Source: Brasenia schreberi
Lineage: Eukaryota > Streptophyta > Magnoliopsida > Nymphaeales > Cabombaceae
Direction: 5' to 3'
Length of the DNA: 64,000 bases
Assembly (NCBI GenBank): GCA_036023115.1
Contig: JAYKKT010000055.1
Span: 8,577,001-8,641,000, forward strand
Positions 59,301 to 64,000 of the stretch are shown here, piece after piece. The notes under the pieces are model-generated. The model saw nothing but the letters and a program-made list of their open reading frames with translations, searched no databases and was not told the origin of the DNA. How positions within the stretch are numbered: position 1 is the stretch's first letter; each line of letters starts with the position of its first letter. A program made the position numbers and the translations under genes.

Positions 59301-60549
59301 TTTGCCCCTCCTCCCGTCTCCTTCCTCCCTTTTATTTTTCTGTTGTGATTGCTTCCCCTAAGGCGATTGAATTCGGCTCGAGTCAAGTACATACTCTTGC
59401 TCGAGTAATATACAAAGCACAAGAAATGAGTAGTGTTGTTAGGATATGAATCACATGGGACTGCTTCTTCAGGGAGGTTTTCTCACAGAGGATATATCAA
59501 AATGCTCAAAGATTTCTACAACAAATACTATACTTAATCCTCTAGTTTTTATCAACTTTTCCTTCCTTGGATGCCACTTTCTCCAAGGAAAAACTGCTCA
59601 ATCTATTGTCTCTTACGTTCCATTTTCAAAAAAAGAAACTAAAACTTATTTTGTAAAGTATTTAACAAAAACATTTTATTTGTAATAAAAAACTAGTTAA
59701 TTGCAACGGGAGGGAGCCCTCCTTTCTTATTGCACGAACTGGTACAGATGAGGCCTTATGTCCATTGATCTTCTCCTTCCTTGATTACTAAGATCTCTCA
59801 CCTATTGCTCGACTCCTTGTAAATCATGTTAATTACTCTAAACCGTAACCTAATTCACCCCTTATCGATTATCTGTTTTCCAGTTTGTGCTCGATTGCTT
59901 TCATTTTTTTTGTTTTTGACAAGGATCGTCAATGTCACTTGGAAGCTTCAACTTGCCATGGACATAAGACACATCCTTATGTTAGTATGCACAACACATA
60001 TTTGCTTCATTCAAAAAAACGTTAATGAGTGTAATAATAATATCTTTCGTACTTTTTTAATTCTTCTTAAAAACTTTTAAATTAAACTCATACCATCCAA
60101 AAGTAAAGAATAAGTATAAAGAGAGAAAGAGAGAGAAATGTGTTGAGAAAAGCTATATGGGGTTTAATCATGCATTTAAACTATCAAACAAGTAGGATTT
60201 AACACAACATCAATTGAGCACCCTCAAATTCTTTCAATCCAACCCAACATTAAACTTAAATGTTACAAGAAAAATATATGGCAAATCATATAATAACATC
60301 ATATATGGAGGCGCATATTCATGTAATTGTGTGATTTTCATCCATTTACCAGTGCATACCACACCATCTGATACGATATATCAACCACATGATATTGTGA
60401 TTTTCTATTTTTTGTTTGCTTAATTTTCTTCATTGGACAAATGATATAATGCATAAATATAATCTGCATATGGATACCCCATGATATTTACATCATCGAT
60501 CCAACCCCACATATGGTATGTGTGGCAAAAGATATGCAAAAAATTACTT
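59301..60549. other. Intergenic DNA without recognised gene
   Basis: Several ORFs of 60-85 codons occur but show no family resemblance. Part of it may be the rest of the LTR-like remnant. Confidence 0.4.
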
Positions 60550-60566
60550 TAAAGAACAAGATTATT

Positions 60567-63500
60567 AACTCCGTCTATGTGAGGGATCACCCTTGCATGC
60601 CTGGTCCCAAGTTCGGATAAAGAAAGAGGGTTGTGTTAAGCTTTCGATAGCTAAAACTTTGTCACATTTATCTACCATAGATTGTACAAATTATGAGCAT
60701 TGCGTTGGAGTATTTCCTCTAAGCGACGTATAGTAAAGCCCGAATGTAGTAAAAAGTAAGCAAGGGCCTACATCTTCACTCGTATGTAGTAAATCAATTA
60801 CAACGAGGGTTTTCAGATCATGAACGAGTATGAGTAAAGAAATTAGTCCTGCTACATTGTTGTCTGAATGTAGGGAACACGTTACAACTCTGCATTTTTA
60901 GTATAGACAAATGTGAGGGTAAGGAAGCTAGTCCTACATAATAAGATTTGTATTGGTAATTGGAATATTGAAACATTGACCGACAAGTTAATGGAGATGG
61001 TAGATACTATGATTCAGAGAAATATTCATATTCTATATTTATAAGAGACAAAGTGGGTGGGAGAAAAAATAAATGAGATTGAGAATATAAGTTTTAGATT
61101 ATGGTACTAAGGAATGGAAAAGGCTCGAAATGGAGTTGGTGTTATTGTAAATAAAGATTTAAAGAATAGTGTAGTAGACATACAACCATATGGTGACCAA
61201 ATTAGTGTTACGAGTAGAGGCTTTGAATATAGTTTGTGCTTATGCACCTAAAGTAGGATTAAAAGATATTATAAAGAAGGTTTTTTTGGACGAGTTAGAT
61301 AAAATAATTTAAAGAATTTCACAAAAGGAGATGATTTGTTTAAGAGGAGACTTAAATTGATATATCGGTAAAGATGCATTAGGTTATCAATGTATTCATG
61401 AAAACTATGGTTTTGAGATATAAATAAGGAGGATAGGGAGATTTTAAATTTTGCTATGGCTTTTGATCTCTTTATAACCAATACAATTTTAAAAAATGAG
61501 ATGAACATTTAATTACTTATAAGAATGACTTGTCACAAACATAAATTGATTATTTTGTTTGTAGGAAAAAAGATAGATTGCGTTATAAAGATTGCAAGGT
61601 AATTCTAAGAGAAAGCTTATTCCAAGTAAAAAGTAGACAAAGAAGAATAGAATGCATAGAACTATTCGGACTAGATGATGGAACCTCAAATGTACAAAAG
61701 AAGATATATTTAAAAAGAAAGTTCTTCAAGGATATGCTTGAAATTATGTGAAACTATATGGCTATACATATTAAAGAAGTAGCAAAAGATGTATTGAGAG
61801 GCATACTGATATAAAAAAGTTTGATCGTGAAGTGTTGTAGTGTAAGATAAAATCAAGGCAAATAAGGCATATTACAAATTGGAGTATGCCAAGAAGACTA
61901 GTGAAACTTGGGATGCTTATAAGAAAACAAAAAAAGAAATGAAAAAGGCTATTAGTGAAGCAAAAGCCAAAATTTGAAAGGATTTATATAAAAGCTTAAC
62001 TCAAAAGAAGGTGAAAGAGATTTTAAAGATAGCTAAGGCTAGAGTTAAAAAAATTAAGTTGTTAGATGCATTAAAGATGAGGATGAAAAGATTCTAATGG
62101 TAAATGATGATATAAAAAATAGATAGAAAACTTATTTCTATAAGTTTTTTAATAAAAATAAAGATGATAATATTAACTTTATGAGAGTTAGCCAAATCAA
62201 AAAAGTATATAAACCATAATTTCTATCAGTATATTTAAAAAAAAAAAAGTCAAAGAGGCTCTTAAATATATGAAGGTTGATAAATTTGTAGGACTAAACA
62301 ATATTCTTATAAAAGTATGAAAAATTCTACGAATGATAGGGCTCACTTGGCTCACAAGACTATTTAATGCAATATGAAGAAATAGATGCCCGAGGAATGG
62401 AGAGTGAGAATACTTATACCTATGTATAAGAACGAGACATTGATAATTGTGCGAATTATCAAAATATCAAGTTAATGAACCACATTATGAAATTATGAAA
62501 AAGAATTATCTAACATATAATAAACAAATATTGAGTACAACAGATAACTAATTCGGATTCATGCCCGATAAATCTAATATTGAAGTGATTCACTTATTGA
62601 TACGTCTTATAGAATATTTTAGAGCAAAAAAGAATATTCACATGCTATTTATTAATCTAGAAAAAGCTTACGATAGGGCATCAAGAGATGTTCTTTGGAG
62701 AACCTTAGAAAAGAAAGGTATCCCATTAACGTACACAAATCTTATAAGAGGCATATACAATAGTACAAAAACATGCGTGAGGACTCATGAAGGAATCACA
62801 AACTCCATTGAAGTTAAGAGTGGGTTACATCTCCATTGAAGTTAAGAGTGGGTTACATCAGGGATACTTTAAGTCCATATTTGTTTATATTGGTCATTAA
62901 TGAGTTAACAAAACATATTCAAGATTAATTATATTGGTGTATGTTATTTACAGATGACATTGTATTAGTTGATGAGTTTAAAAAAAAAGTTCATAGAAAA
63001 TTGGAATTATGGAGAAAAACATTAGAAAATAAAGACTTTCGACTTAGTAGAACAAAGACATAATATATAGAATGTAAGTTTGATCATTTGGGTACTTCAA
63101 AGGACATAGAAATTAAGATTGATACACATTGCATACCTCACAAAGAAAGTTTATAATATGTAGGGTTAATTTTTCAAAGTGATGGAAAATTGATGGAGAT
63201 GTTACACATTGAATTAATGCTGGTTGGTTAAAATGAAGAGGGGTATTAGATATTGTATGAGATAAGAAGATATAATTAAAATTGAAAGATAAATATTATA
63301 AAACAACAATTAAAACTTCTATATTTTATGGTTCTTGAGTATTCAATATTTAATCATCAATATGTGTAAAAGATATTCGTAGCAGAAATGAAGATGTTGA
63401 GATAGATGAATAGTAACACAAAGAAACATCGTATATATAATGAGGTTATTAGAAACAAATTGAGAGTAACATCAATAGAGAATAAAATGAGCAATAATTG

Positions 63501-63749
63501 TTTAAGATGGTTTGTAAATTTAGAAAGGCGACCAAATGATAGTCCCGTAAAAAAATATGAAAAACTAGATTGTAAAAATATTAAAAAAGAAAGAAAATGA
63601 CTACAAAAGTATCGAAAAGAAACAATAAAGAATGACTTGTTTTATATTGAGTTAACTAGTAGCATAGTACATGATAGAGCTAAGTGGAAACAAAGAATCC
63701 AGGTAGCCAACCCCATGTAGTATGGGAAAAAGCTTAGTTGTTAATGTTG
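60567..63749 (+). mobile_element. Full-length but decayed RTE-type LINE with 17-bp target duplication
   Basis: It is 3183 bp, flanked by perfect repeats TAAAGAACAAGATTATT (60550-60566 and 63750-63766). It begins with the same leader as the LINE at 41-44 kb (GGGATCACCCTTGCATG...GGTCCCAAG...). Endonuclease traces run from 60930 to about 61500 (a NWNIETLT-like start, TKWV, NGVGVIVNKDLK). The reverse transcriptase region is at 62561-62839 (FINLEKAYDRASRDVLWRTL) and at about 62940-62980 [10 protein letters not shown] still holds the catalytic D-D. A small duplication of about 28 bp (GTTAAGAGTGGGTTACATC) lies at 62813-62858. The C-terminal domain is at 63406-63600 and the end is GCTTAGTTGTTAATGTTG. 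Many stops and frameshifts occur. Confidence 0.93.
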
Positions 63750-63766
63750 TAAAGAACAAGATTATT

Positions 63767-64000
63767 GCTTGTGGGCACTCCCCAATACCAGTGCTATTCC
63801 AATTCAAACCGCACATCGTTTGTGATTCCACATTGATACCCACCAAAACACGCACAGTTGGCCCATAGATTATTTGTTTATGAATTCCCATGTTCAGACT
63901 GAGCAGAAAAGAGTGCCATTTACTGTCTTTTTTCTTTTTTATTAAAATGCAGCTTCCATACTCCTACGGAAGGAGAATAGCAATAGACAAAAGTTCTGTC
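63767..64000. other. Short terminal stretch without recognised gene
   Basis: No hallmark is seen. The ORF at 63652-63891 overlaps the LINE end and is not supported. Confidence 0.4.

Overview
The window is nuclear DNA of a flowering plant. The evidence is split genes with GT-AG introns, plant-only families (a YSL metal-nicotianamine transporter and a FAR1-related sequence), RTE-type LINEs with TTG-rich tails, Ty1/copia and Ty3/gypsy remnants, hAT elements, tRNA-derived SINEs and long AT, CT and CA microsatellites. The sequence does not let me name the species. Most of the 64 kb is layered transposon debris; two genes are clearly recognisable.

Layout. 1-4.8 kb: the 3' part of a decayed copia element (+), interrupted by two non-autonomous hAT elements whose ends are built of CGATACG repeats. 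5.3-8.3 kb: a thioredoxin-fold protein gene (-) that seems to lack its 3' exons, with a perfect 3 x 113 bp tandem repeat upstream of it at 8.9-9.2 kb. 10.7-16.1 kb: a decayed copia element (-) with recognisable LTR, primer-binding site and polypurine tract. 17.2-18.0 kb: tRNA-derived SINE-like sequences, a degenerate tRNA-Val(AAC)-like gene and a retroelement tail. 18.1-23.9 kb: a two-LTR copia element (-) inserted into a tandem repeat. 24.5-25.8 kb: a FAR1/MULE-type pseudogene. 26.8-28.6 kb: a Ty3/gypsy remnant. 30.9-32.3 kb: a 5'-truncated RTE LINE. 34-36.3 kb: several copies of a GGTTCC-rich dispersed repeat. 36.4-37.4 kb: a possible small unidentified two-exon gene. 38.7-46.3 kb: an old local duplication, whose second copy was split by a full-length RTE LINE with a 14-bp target duplication; the other copy still shows the empty site. 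47.75-52.87 kb: a YSL gene of seven exons encoding 689 residues. 54.0-57.4 kb: a complete hAT element with 8-bp target duplications and a transposase full of stops. 58.8-59.3 kb: a solo LTR-like remnant. 60.57-63.75 kb: a full-length but decayed RTE LINE with a 17-bp target duplication.

Functionally, the intact unit is the YSL transporter, an oligopeptide-transporter-family protein that moves metal-nicotianamine complexes. The thioredoxin-fold gene probably acts in the secretory pathway if it is complete. No operon-like cooperation is expected. The most informative content is the insertion history: empty sites, nested insertions, target duplications, and a hAT family with unusual 5-10 bp subterminal repeats.
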